DNA of 9,039 bases from Selenomonadaceae bacterium (GTDB lineage Bacteria > Bacillota > Negativicutes > Selenomonadales > Selenomonadaceae): NCBI GenBank assembly GCA_017529085.1, contig JAFXOC010000444.1:1-9039 (forward strand), read 5' to 3'. The translations under genes were made by a program, and so were the position numbers. Positions 1 to 6,147 of this stretch are shown here, in pieces. Each line of letters opens with the position of its first letter. Within the stretch, counting starts at the first letter, position 1. Below the pieces are notes generated by a model, which was not told where the DNA came from, did no database searches, and saw nothing but the letters and a program-made list of their open reading frames with translations.

Positions 1-1
1 A

Positions 2-750
2 AACAGGGATAGGCGCATTATAGACGAAATCATGTACGAATATGGTACAAGCGAGGAAGAAGCCAGAAGCTATCTTGGCGCATTTTTGTTTAAGGGCGAC
101 GATGTGTTTCGCATTATCGGAGATTTATCCGGCGGCGAACAGAGTAGGTTGGCTTTTTGAAACTTATGCTTGAAGGGGCAAATTTTTTAATATTGGACGA
201 GCCTACGAACCATCTGGACTTACCCGCAAAAGAAGCGGTGGAAGAAGCGCTTATGGCGTACCCCGGTACTTTTTTGGCGGTGAGTCACGACAGATATTTT
301 TTGGATAAAGTCGGAAACGTAACTCTTGAGCTTGAAAACGGCAGGTTGACAGAGTATGAAGGAGGATACGGCTACTATAGAGAAAAAAAGGCGGAGGCTG
401 AGGAAAATGCGGTTGTTGAAAAAAAAGTTTCCGCCGAAAAATCTTCTACGGAAAAAACTGCGAAGAAACCCGAGAAAAATTCGGGAAATATAGAGGAAAA
501 AGCTCATGCCAAGGAGAAAAGAAAACTATATGCAGGTCTTAGCGAAGATAAGCGACTTGAATTAATCGCAAGAGCAGAAGCTGAAATCGCTATGGCTGAG
601 GCGGAGTTAAAACTTTTGGAAGTCGAGATGAACGATATGTCTTTGCAATCCGACCCGAAGAGAAGCGCCGAGGCGGCTAAGGCTTATGCGGAAAAAGAAG
701 CCGAAATCGAAGAACGATATAAAAAGTGGGAGGAACTGTCGGAGGCGTGA
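2..750 (+). CDS. ABC-F family ATPase, C-terminal part, 5' end outside window, frameshifted
   Basis: ABC-F proteins are soluble twin-ATPase translation factors that act in the ribosomal E site. This is the second ATPase domain and C-terminal tail; the first domain lies before the window. In frame from base 2 one reads a segment ending in the ABC signature SGGEQSRLAF, then TGA at 158-160. The -1 frame resumes at 157 with LKLMLEGANFLILDEPTNHLD, which holds Walker B and the D-loop, then the switch His in VSHDRYFLD. The two halves join exactly as in intact family members, so one T is missing from a run of five at 154-158, or the ribosome slips there. After the ATPase comes a Lys/Glu/Ala-rich, probably coiled-coil tail (about 538-747), as in YdiF/Uup-like proteins. 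The stop at 748-750 abuts recD2. Family call is firm; the subfamily is not. Whether the gene is broken or the T is a sequencing error cannot be decided here. Confidence 0.85.
149..162 (+). other. Frameshift site in a T run of the ABC-F gene
   Basis: The zero frame reads TTG GCT TTT TGA. Stepping back one base after TTT, so the Phe tRNA re-pairs with 154-156, gives TTG AAA CTT and restores the family sequence between the signature motif and Walker B. A deletion from a six-T run explains it most simply. P-site slippage before a stop codon is the alternative. Confidence 0.85.
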
Positions 751-752
751 TG

Positions 753-2939
753 ATGGAAGAAACGCTTAAAAATAGCGAATTGCAAATAGAAGGAACCGTG
801 GACAGGATTGTATTTGAAGCCCCCGACGGCACGTTTTCCGTCCTTTCGTTAAAATCCAAAGACAGGGGACGCGTGACCGTAACTCTTGCCTCCGAGCCGC
901 CCAAAGTAGGCGAAGAGGCAAAGTTTCGCGGCGTATACATAGAGCATCCTAAGTTTGGCGAACAGTTTCGCGCCACCAACATAGAACTTATTCGCCCTAC
1001 AAACACGGCGGGAATTGAGCGATTTTTGGCATCCGGCGCGATAGAAGGGATTAGAGCCGGTTTTGCCAAACGCATTGTGGAAAAATTCGGCATAGACACG
1101 CTGGATATAATCGAAAATTCTCCGCAAAGACTAAAGGAAATTCCGGGCATCGGGAAAAAAACAATCGAAAAGATAACCGAAAGTTATATGAAACAATCGG
1201 AATTAAGAGACATCATGCTTTGGCTTGAGACCCACGGAGTTTCGGGGACTTTCGCTGCCAGAATTTTTAAGAAATATTCCTCCTTTTCCATTGATATGCT
1301 TGAAAACCATCCCTATCAGCTTGCGGAAGATATAAAGGGTATAGGTTTTCAGACGGCGGACACAATCGCAAGGAGCATAGGGCTTTCTCCCGAAGACGAG
1401 GAAAGGATTAGAGCGGGAGTTATATTTTCCTTGGGAGAAATTTCCATGTCCGGGCATACCTGCGCCCCAATGGAATATCTTATCAAGGAGAGCGCAAAAA
1501 ACCTGAGGATTGAAGATACTTATTTGATAGAAAACATCATAAACAATATGACCGAGGAAAACGCCGTGGATTTTGAGGACATAGGCGGCGTCAGATATAT
1601 ATACTCTCACTATCTGTACGAAGCGGAAACTCTTGTGGCGAGACGAGTCAAGGAGATAAAGGAAAGCGCAAGATATTTTGGGGTAAAGAATACGGAGGAA
1701 TTCATCGCCGATTGGGAGGAACAGCGAAATATCCGATTGGCGGAAAAGCAGAAGGACGCCATAAAATACGCTTTAAGTTCCGGCATATTCGTCTTAACGG
1801 GAGGTCCCGGCACAGGTAAAACCACTGTGGTGCGCGGCATAATCGAACTTCTGGAGAAAATCGGTTGCAAGATACTGTTGGGCGCGCCTACGGGGCGCGC
1901 GGCAAAGAGATTGACGGAAGCCACGGGAAGACGCGCTAAAACGGTGCATCGAATGCTTGAAGCTCAAGGTATTCCCGGCGCGGGTTTTGAATTTTTGAGG
2001 GACGAAGCAAATCCGCTGGAAGCTGACGTGATAATTTTAGACGAAGTTTCCATGATGGATATTGTGCTTATGCGTCATTTTCTAATGGCTGTGCCGGACG
2101 GCGCGCACGTCATATTGGTAGGGGATGTTGACCAGCTTCCGGCTGTCGGACCCGGGTTAGTGCTAAAGGATATCATTGCGTCAAAGGTTGGAAATTCCGT
2201 TATGCTAAACGAGATTTTTAGGCAAACAGAAGAAAGTTCCATAGTGGTTTCGGCTCACGCCATAAATCACGGGCGCTTTCCAAAGATAACCGATGACGGC
2301 GAGTTTAGGTTTGTAGAGCTTGACACAAGCGAAAAAGTAGCGAAGTTTATAGAATATTTAGTGACGGAAGCGTTGCCGCATCTCAATTTTTCGCCGCTTA
2401 CCGATGTTCAGGTGCTATCTCCTATGCACAAAGACCTTTGCGGTACCCATCGCCTTAATATTCGTTTGCAAAGCGCGTTAAATCCGCCGTCTCCCTTAAA
2501 AAAAGAAATATCTTTCGGTGGGCAGACTTTTCGGGTAAACGATAAAGTTATGCAAACAAAAAATAATTATGAGAAAAAAGTTTTTAACGGGGATATCGGC
2601 TTTATCTCCGCCATAGAGGACGGCAAGGTACAGGTAAATTTCGATGGAGAAATCTTAGCCGCATACGAAAAAGACGAGATATCCGAGCTGACTCTTGCTT
2701 ACGCCATGAGCGTGCATAAGAGTCAAGGTTCGGAATATCCCGTCATAATCTTGCCGTTGGTATCGGCGCACTATATAATGTTGCAGAGGAATTTATTATA
2801 TACGGCTGTGACCCGCGCAAAGGATTTAGTGATACTGATAGGCAAAAAATCCGCCCTAAACACCGCCATTATGAACGATAGAACGAGAAAGCGGTATACG
2901 CTTTTAAAGGAGAGGCTTAGCGACAAATTGGAGTGTTAG
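753..2939 (+). CDS. recD2: RecD2 family ATP-dependent DNA helicase
   Basis: RecD2 is an SF1B 5'-to-3' DNA helicase found in bacteria without requiring RecBC; it works in DNA repair and replication-fork maintenance. From the ATG at 753 the protein has 728 residues, normal for the family. The order is as expected: an N-terminal OB-like segment (about 10-85), helix-hairpin-helix repeats (about 90-205, including IPGIGKKTIEKI and IKGIGFQTAD), then the motor. Walker A is GGPGTGKTT (350-358, Lys356). Walker B is DEVSM (Asp430-Glu431). Motif III is GDVDQLPAVGPG. Motif V/VI segments are VHKSQGSE (654-661) and YTAVTRAK (683-690, Arg688). ATG codons at 750 and 753 follow GGAGG at 741-745; 753 has the better spacing of 7. 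The 750 codon overlaps the preceding TGA by one base, so coupling with the ABC-F gene is likely. A GTG at 726 would precede the ribosome site and is unlikely. Confidence 0.95.
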   Translation: MEETLKNSELQIEGTVDRIVFEAPDGTFSVLSLKSKDRGRVTVTLASEPPKVGEEAKFRGVYIEHPKFGEQFRATNIELIRPTNTAGIERFLASGAIEGIRAGFAKRIVEKFGIDTLDIIENSPQRLKEIPGIGKKTIEKITESYMKQSELRDIMLWLETHGVSGTFAARIFKKYSSFSIDMLENHPYQLAEDIKGIGFQTADTIARSIGLSPEDEERIRAGVIFSLGEISMSGHTCAPMEYLIKESAKNLRIEDTYLIENIINNMTEENAVDFEDIGGVRYIYSHYLYEAETLVARRVKEIKESARYFGVKNTEEFIADWEEQRNIRLAEKQKDAIKYALSSGIFVLTGGPGTGKTTVVRGIIELLEKIGCKILLGAPTGRAAKRLTEATGRRAKTVHRMLEAQGIPGAGFEFLRDEANPLEADVIILDEVSMMDIVLMRHFLMAVPDGAHVILVGDVDQLPAVGPGLVLKDIIASKVGNSVMLNEIFRQTEESSIVVSAHAINHGRFPKITDDGEFRFVELDTSEKVAKFIEYLVTEALPHLNFSPLTDVQVLSPMHKDLCGTHRLNIRLQSALNPPSPLKKEISFGGQTFRVNDKVMQTKNNYEKKVFNGDIGFISAIEDGKVQVNFDGEILAAYEKDEISELTLAYAMSVHKSQGSEYPVIILPLVSAHYIMLQRNLLYTAVTRAKDLVILIGKKSALNTAIMNDRTRKRYTLLKERLSDKLEC

Positions 2940-2943
2940 AAGT

Positions 2944-3023
2944 TTACTTTCTTTTTTCTCTTTCTTTTTTGTAAAAAAGAAAGAGAAAAAAGAAAGTAAC
3001 AAAGAAAAAAGAGAAAGAAAAAA
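2944..3023 (+). repeat. Three-armed pyrimidine/purine repeat, copy 1 (hairpin plus mirror arm)
   Basis: Bases 2944-2970 (a T/C arm after a short TTAC start) pair perfectly with 2973-2999 around a GT loop, a 27-bp stem. After GTAAC, bases 3001-3023 are an exact mirror image of the purine arm 2973-2995, 23 of 23. The three arms could therefore form an intramolecular triplex in DNA. In the minus-strand transcript the upstream pyrimidine arm would lie parallel to the purine arm, the orientation needed for U-A-U and C-G-C triples. The element starts 4 bases after the recD2 stop and lies between convergent genes, so it may also end transcription, but no separate T tract follows the stem. A related copy lies at 3869-3945. 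Confidence 0.85.
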
Positions 3024-3095
3024 CTTTAATGAACTCTAAGTAGGGCTACTCGTACTTTAAAATTACTTTCCCTGTTTTTCTCGTTTCGTTCAAGT

Positions 3096-3551
3096 CTATG
3101 ACCCGTTGATTTTGCTTCCACGAAATTTTAAGGTTAAATCTCTCAAATGCTCCACATACTCGCCGTCAACTAATACGTCGATTTCATTTAGAAGCGCGAT
3201 TTCGTGTTTATCGTTTCTTTCTAAAATTTCTTCATAAGTGTTTCCGGTATAACACCAAAGATTTAAATTTTCTTTGCGGATTTTCTTTGCGAGCTCTATC
3301 AAATTTTCCGCTTGCAAAAAAGGCTCCCCACCGCTAAAAGTTACTCCCGTCAATAACGGATTGCTTTTGATTTTATCTAAAATCTCATCCGTTGAAATAA
3401 GATTGCCGCCGTTTAAATCCCATGTATTCTTATTATGACAACCGGGACAGGCTCTTTTGCAACCTTGCAGGAACAGAGAAAAACGAAGTCCATCGCCGTC
3501 TACGATGGACTCCTCAACGATTCCCGCAACTCTTAGGAACCTTTTATTCAT
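3096..3551 (-). CDS. nrdG: Anaerobic ribonucleotide reductase activating protein (radical SAM)
   Basis: NrdG uses a [4Fe-4S] cluster and S-adenosylmethionine to make the glycyl radical on class III ribonucleotide reductase, needed for dNTP synthesis without oxygen. The 151-residue protein is of typical length. It carries the radical SAM cluster motif CKRACPGC (Cys31, Cys35, Cys38), and the SAM-contacting GGEP (74-77) in VTFSGGEPFL. The N-terminal VAGIVEESIVDGDGLRFSLFLQGC is typical of the family. The ATG at 3551-3549 overlaps the stop of the upstream gene as ATGA, which fixes the start; an in-frame extension to 3608 would run inside that gene and add residues the family lacks. Transcription is leftward, convergent with recD2. 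The likely partner is the adjacent NrdD-like protein plus a full-length NrdD coded elsewhere; none is in the window. Confidence 0.95.
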   Translation of the reverse strand: MNKRFLRVAGIVEESIVDGDGLRFSLFLQGCKRACPGCHNKNTWDLNGGNLISTDEILDKIKSNPLLTGVTFSGGEPFLQAENLIELAKKIRKENLNLWCYTGNTYEEILERNDKHEIALLNEIDVLVDGEYVEHLRDLTLKFRGSKINGS

Positions 3552-3835
3552 CTGCTTACACCATGCTTTACCCGTTCGTGTTCTTCTTCTTTTTTCGCAT
3601 TGTTCCAACGGTCAATCGTGCCCACCAAATACCCCGTAATGCGGCGGATCCGTTCAAATTTGCGCTTTTTTAGCGAATACTTCAGCGCCACTTTATTATC
3701 CGCAGTCTTTTCTATAAACAAGGTATTTATAGGTTCATGGGTTTCGTTTTCAATATAATCAATATAATGCGAAACCTCGTTTTCGGTTACTCCGTCAAAC
3801 CCTATAACCTTCACTTCAACGTCCTTGACCAACAT
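3548..3835 (-). CDS. Small stand-alone protein resembling the NrdD glycyl-radical C-terminus
   Basis: A 95-residue protein whose C-terminal third reads FERIRRITGYLVGTIDRWNN and then AKKEEEHERVKHG (residues 60-92). This matches the C-terminus of class III ribonucleotide reductases, where the Gly of an R-V/I-x-GY motif (here Gly68 in RITGY) carries the radical. The first 59 residues form a small acidic domain (VKVIGFDGVTENEVSHYIDY and onward) that I cannot assign. There is no cysteine anywhere, so it cannot be a complete reductase. Small proteins of this sort next to nrdG are often labelled anaerobic reductase. The role could be a spare radical domain, like GrcA for pyruvate formate-lyase, a split subunit or a regulator; this is inference. 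The ATG at 3835 has GGTGA five bases upstream; a GTG at 3844 (98 residues) is also possible. The stop overlaps nrdG by ATGA. Confidence 0.75.
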   Translation of the reverse strand: MLVKDVEVKVIGFDGVTENEVSHYIDYIENETHEPINTLFIEKTADNKVALKYSLKKRKFERIRRITGYLVGTIDRWNNAKKEEEHERVKHGVSR

Positions 3836-3868
3836 TTCCTTCACCGTTCCTTAAAAATTGCAAGTTCC

Positions 3869-3945
3869 CTACTTTCTTTTTCTCTCTCTTTTTTATAAAA
3901 AAGAGAGAGAAAAAGAAAGTAGCAAAGAAAAATAGAGAGAAAAAA
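3869..3945 (+). repeat. Three-armed pyrimidine/purine repeat, copy 2
   Basis: Bases 3869-3894 pair perfectly with 3897-3922 around AT, so 3869-3922 is a 54-bp perfect palindrome. After GTAGC (3919-3923), bases 3924-3945 mirror the purine arm 3897-3918 in 21 of 22 positions, the exception being T3933. The arm pattern differs from copy 1 (CTCTCTC in place of CTCTTTC), and the difference appears in all three arms. Both copies are followed by TTTAAT. On the minus strand this copy lies in the nrd leader, between the promoter and the start codon, about 25-35 bases before the first codon. It could affect translation or RNA stability. Confidence 0.85.
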
Positions 3946-4026
3946 TTTTAATAATTTGTTATGAGTCCGAAAATATAATCTGATTTCATATTGGAACTTT
4001 TGTTTCGAATGAAATCTTTTAGACGA

Positions 4027-4055
4027 ATTATACAATATATTCTGTTTTAAGTCAA
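4027..4055 (-). promoter_or_regulatory. Sigma-A promoter of the nrd unit
   Basis: Read on the minus strand: -35 TTGACT (4055-4050), a 17-base spacer, -10 TATAAT (4032-4027). Start would fall near 4020, giving a leader of about 180 bases that contains repeat copy 2. Two NrdR boxes overlap it. Confidence 0.85.
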
Positions 4056-4076
4056 GCAAAACACAATATATAGTTA
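4030..4076. promoter_or_regulatory. Tandem NrdR boxes
   Basis: The NrdR consensus is acaCwAtATaTwGtgt. Box A, 4030-4045, reads ATACAATATATTCTGT (14 of 16). Box B, 4061-4076, reads ACACAATATATAGTTA (14 of 16). They start 31 bp apart with a 15-bp gap, the three-turn spacing usual for NrdR pairs. Box A covers the -10 and spacer, box B lies just upstream of the -35. This predicts repression of the nrd genes when dATP/ATP is high. The nrdR gene itself is not in the window. Confidence 0.85.
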
Positions 4077-4091
4077 ATTTTCATAAAAACC

Positions 4092-4199
4092 TGTGTAAAA
4101 GATTTTATGAGTTGTCCACAGGAAAAACGTAGAATTTTCGCAAGAAAAAATTTTTTTTCCACAGAAATTAGATTTTTTTCCACAATCTAATGTGGAAAA
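4092..4199. promoter_or_regulatory. Cluster of five DnaA-box-like sites
   Basis: Against TTWTNCACA: 4092-4100 (minus, TTTTACACA), 4155-4163 and 4176-4184 (plus, TTTTCCACA) and 4191-4199 (minus, TTTTCCACA) all match; 4112-4120 (TTGTCCACA) is one base off TTATCCACA. The last two form an inverted repeat with 11-bp arms (4174-4184 and 4191-4201). A 7-bp inverted repeat (4082-4088 and 4103-4109) frames the first. The region is very A+T-rich and lies between the divergent nrd and rny promoters. It may be a DnaA control site, a titration site or an origin; binding is not shown. Confidence 0.5.
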
Positions 4200-4242
4200 A
4201 ATAAAAAATAAAAAATAATAACTGAAGAAAAGAGTTTGCACA

Positions 4243-4271
4243 TTGACACTTCCCTTAAAAAATATTAAAAT
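4243..4271 (+). promoter_or_regulatory. Sigma-A promoter of rny
   Basis: TTGACA at 4243-4248, 17-base spacer, TAAAAT at 4266-4271. This is an exact -35 and a five-of-six -10. The start would be near 4278, leaving a leader of about 155 bases. Confidence 0.75.
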
Positions 4272-4278
4272 AGTATAA

Positions 4279-4429
4279 GTCGCTTTTTTTACTGTTTATC
4301 CTAATATTATATAATTTAATATTTTAAACGTAACCTCTGAAAACCGTTTGATTTCTTAGATAACTGCTCGTTGCTTTGAGGCGTGTGATTGTCTAAAACA
4401 AGTTTTTGGAGGCGCTCTAAAATTAAAAC
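4279..4429 (+). other. rny leader, no recognised RNA element
   Basis: The spacer 3836-4434 has no gene. It holds repeat copy 2, the nrd promoter and NrdR boxes, the DnaA-like cluster, the rny promoter and this leader. The leader contains one moderate stem (4356-4363 with 4389-4396, one G-T pair, 25-base loop) and a second purine-rich GGAGG at 4408-4412. I see no known riboswitch or T-box. Confidence 0.4.
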
Positions 4430-4446
4430 AGGAGGTGAATATCATA
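4430..4446 (+). promoter_or_regulatory. rny ribosome binding site with no normal start codon at the right distance
   Basis: AGGAGGTGA at 4430-4438 is a perfect Shine-Dalgarno. The only near standard start, GTG 4435-4437, is inside it. At normal spacing the in-frame codons are ATC (4441) and ATA (4444); the next standard starts, TTG 4456 and 4462, are too far and would cut the membrane anchor. Confidence 0.65.
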
Positions 4447-5976
4447 GAAACACTGTTGACATTGGTTTTATCTCTTTTGGTCGGCGGCGCGGGCGGATAT
4501 TTTGCGCGAAAACGCACGGCTGAAAGTACAATAGGCTCTGCCGAAGACGAAGCCAGACGCATTGTAAGCGATGCTGAGGCGAAGGGCGAAGCCAAGAAAA
4601 AAGAATCTGTTCAAGAGGCTAAAGAGGAAATCCATCGTATGCGCAGCGAACTTGACAAGGAAATCAAAGAGCGCAAAGGGGAACTCACTCGCCAAGAAAA
4701 GCGCATGGTTCAAAAAGAAGAAAACCTCGACAAAAAGTTGGACGCTTTGGAGAAAAAGGAAGAAAATCTCTCCAAAAAAGAAACGGAGTTAGATAGCGTA
4801 AGAGCCGAAGCGGACGAAGTTTTGGCGGCGCAAAAATCTGAACTTGAGAGAGTTGCGGGTTTATCCGCAGACGAAGCCAAATCAATGCTCTTAAAAGAAG
4901 TCGACGACGAACTTCAACTCGAAAAAGCAATGAAAATCAAAGAATACGAGCGAGAACTAAAAGAAGAGTGCGATAAAAAAGCTCACGACATCATCGCTCA
5001 AGCAATTCAGCGGTCAGCGGCGGATCACGTTGCGGAAACCACTGTTTCCGTTGTGGCGCTCCCCAACGACGAGATGAAGGGACGCATCATAGGCAGAGAG
5101 GGCAGGAATATCCGCGCCATTGAAACTCTTACAGGGGTTGAACTCATAATAGACGATACCCCGGAAGCTGTTATCCTTTCGGGATTTGATCCGGTACGTC
5201 GCGAAATTGCGCGTATTGCTCTGGAAAAACTCATAATCGACGGTAGGATTCATCCTGCGCGCATTGAAGAGATGGTTGAAAAAGCGGAGCGAGAAGTTGA
5301 AAATCGCATAAAAGATGCGGGGGAACAAGCCACCTTTGAAACGGGAGTACACGGGCTTCACCCTGAGCTTATAAAACTCCTGGGAAAACTTCGTTATCGC
5401 ACAAGTTACGGTCAAAACGTGTTGAACCATTCAATCGAAGTCTCTCAGCTTGCCGGCATAATGGCGGCGGAATTGGGCGTGGACGCTAATTTGGCAAAAC
5501 GCGGCGGTCTCTTGCACGATATAGGAAAAGCTATAGACCGCGAAACCGAAGGCACCCACGTTTCAATTGGTGCGGAGCTTGCGAAAAAATATCGCGAATC
5601 TAAAGACGTTGTAAACGCCATAGCCGCTCATCACGGCGACGAGGAACCAAATACGATCGAAGCCGTGTTGGTTGCGGCTGCTGACGCGGTGTCGGGCGCA
5701 AGACCCGGCGCAAGACGGGAGAGTTTGGAATCTTACTTAAAACGTCTTCGCAGTTTGGAGGAAATCGCCGAATCTTTTGAAGGCGTTGAACGTTGCTTTG
5801 CCATTCAAGCGGGTCGAGAGATTCGCGTTATGGTTAAACCCGATAAAGTTGACGATGCGGGAGCTATCGCCATTGCCCACGATATTGTTAAGAAAATTGA
5901 AAGCGACATGGAATATCCGGGGCAAATTAAAGCGACCGTAATCCGCGAAACTCGTTTTGTGGATTACGCAAAGTAA
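4435..5976 (+). CDS. rny: Ribonuclease Y
   Basis: RNase Y is the membrane-anchored endoribonuclease that starts mRNA decay in many Bacillota. All parts are present in 513 residues (B. subtilis form 520): an N-terminal membrane segment (about 3-22, LLTLVLSLLVGGAGGYF), a long charged coiled coil (about 27-195), a KH RNA-binding domain (about 200-270, GxxG loop GREG at 220-223), and an HD domain with catalytic His361-Asp362 in LLHDIGKA, then a C-terminal region ending FVDYAK. Base 4435 is given as start because it is the only standard codon near the N-terminus, but it lies inside the Shine-Dalgarno; true initiation may be at ATC 4441 or ATA 4444, which would give a more family-like I-E-T-L-L start. 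A strong promoter precedes it and a terminator follows, so it can be a single-gene transcript. Confidence 0.95.
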   Translation: MNIIETLLTLVLSLLVGGAGGYFARKRTAESTIGSAEDEARRIVSDAEAKGEAKKKESVQEAKEEIHRMRSELDKEIKERKGELTRQEKRMVQKEENLDKKLDALEKKEENLSKKETELDSVRAEADEVLAAQKSELERVAGLSADEAKSMLLKEVDDELQLEKAMKIKEYERELKEECDKKAHDIIAQAIQRSAADHVAETTVSVVALPNDEMKGRIIGREGRNIRAIETLTGVELIIDDTPEAVILSGFDPVRREIARIALEKLIIDGRIHPARIEEMVEKAEREVENRIKDAGEQATFETGVHGLHPELIKLLGKLRYRTSYGQNVLNHSIEVSQLAGIMAAELGVDANLAKRGGLLHDIGKAIDRETEGTHVSIGAELAKKYRESKDVVNAIAAHHGDEEPNTIEAVLVAAADAVSGARPGARRESLESYLKRLRSLEEIAESFEGVERCFAIQAGREIRVMVKPDKVDDAGAIAIAHDIVKKIESDMEYPGQIKATVIRETRFVDYAK

Positions 5977-5987
5977 ATTTGACATAA

Positions 5988-6027
5988 AGAAAGGAGGGCG
6001 CTCTGATTTTTCGGCGTCCTCCTTTTT
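5988..6027 (+). terminator. Rho-independent terminator after rny
   Basis: AAAGGAGGGCGC (5990-6001) pairs with GCGTCCTCCTTT (6014-6025), 12 bp with one G-T pair and a 12-base loop, running into a T tract (6023-6027). It begins 13 bases after the rny stop. Confidence 0.9.
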
Positions 6028-6040
6028 CTGTATACACCCT

Positions 6041-6130
6041 TATAGTAAACGCCATTAAATTTTGTGATTTGCTTCTCCGCCCGAAGGGAGGAAGCAAACT
6101 CAAGTAAAAATATTTTTTGCGTTCACTATA
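6041..6130. mobile_element. 90-bp MITE-like inverted repeat
   Basis: The ends TATAGTAAACGC (6041-6052) and GCGTTCACTATA (6119-6130) are inverted repeats matching in 11 of 12 positions, with TA at each tip, as left by IS630/Tc1-mariner insertion at TA. In the middle TTTGCTTC (6068-6075) pairs with GAAGCAAA (6091-6098). No coding capacity. It fills nearly all the space between the rny terminator and the next gene. No second copy is in the window, so mobility is inferred from shape alone. Confidence 0.45.
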
Positions 6131-6147
6131 ATTACGAGGAAAAAACT

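Noticed and set aside
2940..3023. Repeat copy 1 as an ordinary Rho-independent terminator of recD2
   Set aside because: The stem is almost all A-T, the 3' flank is purine rather than T, and the same structure occurs in a leader at 3869. It may still stop transcription but is not canonical.
3552..3608. Longer NrdG start
   Set aside because: It lies inside the upstream gene, adds a basic stretch foreign to NrdG, and ignores the ATGA overlap.
3841..4059. Minus-strand open frame of 72 codons rich in Phe, Leu and Lys/Glu
   Set aside because: It merely translates repeat copy 2 and crosses the nrd promoter and an NrdR box; no family resemblance and low complexity.
4082..4201. Firm call of a replication origin
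   Set aside because: No dnaA, dnaN or gyr genes are near, and skew cannot be judged in this window. Kept only as a DnaA-box-like cluster.
4468..5430. Several minus-strand and alternate-frame open frames inside rny
   Set aside because: They are shadows of the rny reading frame, with no ribosome sites or family motifs.
6127..6132. TATAAT as the promoter of the 169-residue gene
   Set aside because: No fitting -35 at 16-18 bases, and a start about 7 bases downstream would remove the ribosome site. It is part of the inverted repeat end.
6064..6147. Upstream GTG start for the 169-residue protein
   Set aside because: The added residues come from the MITE-like repeat, and the ATG at 6148 has its own ribosome site.
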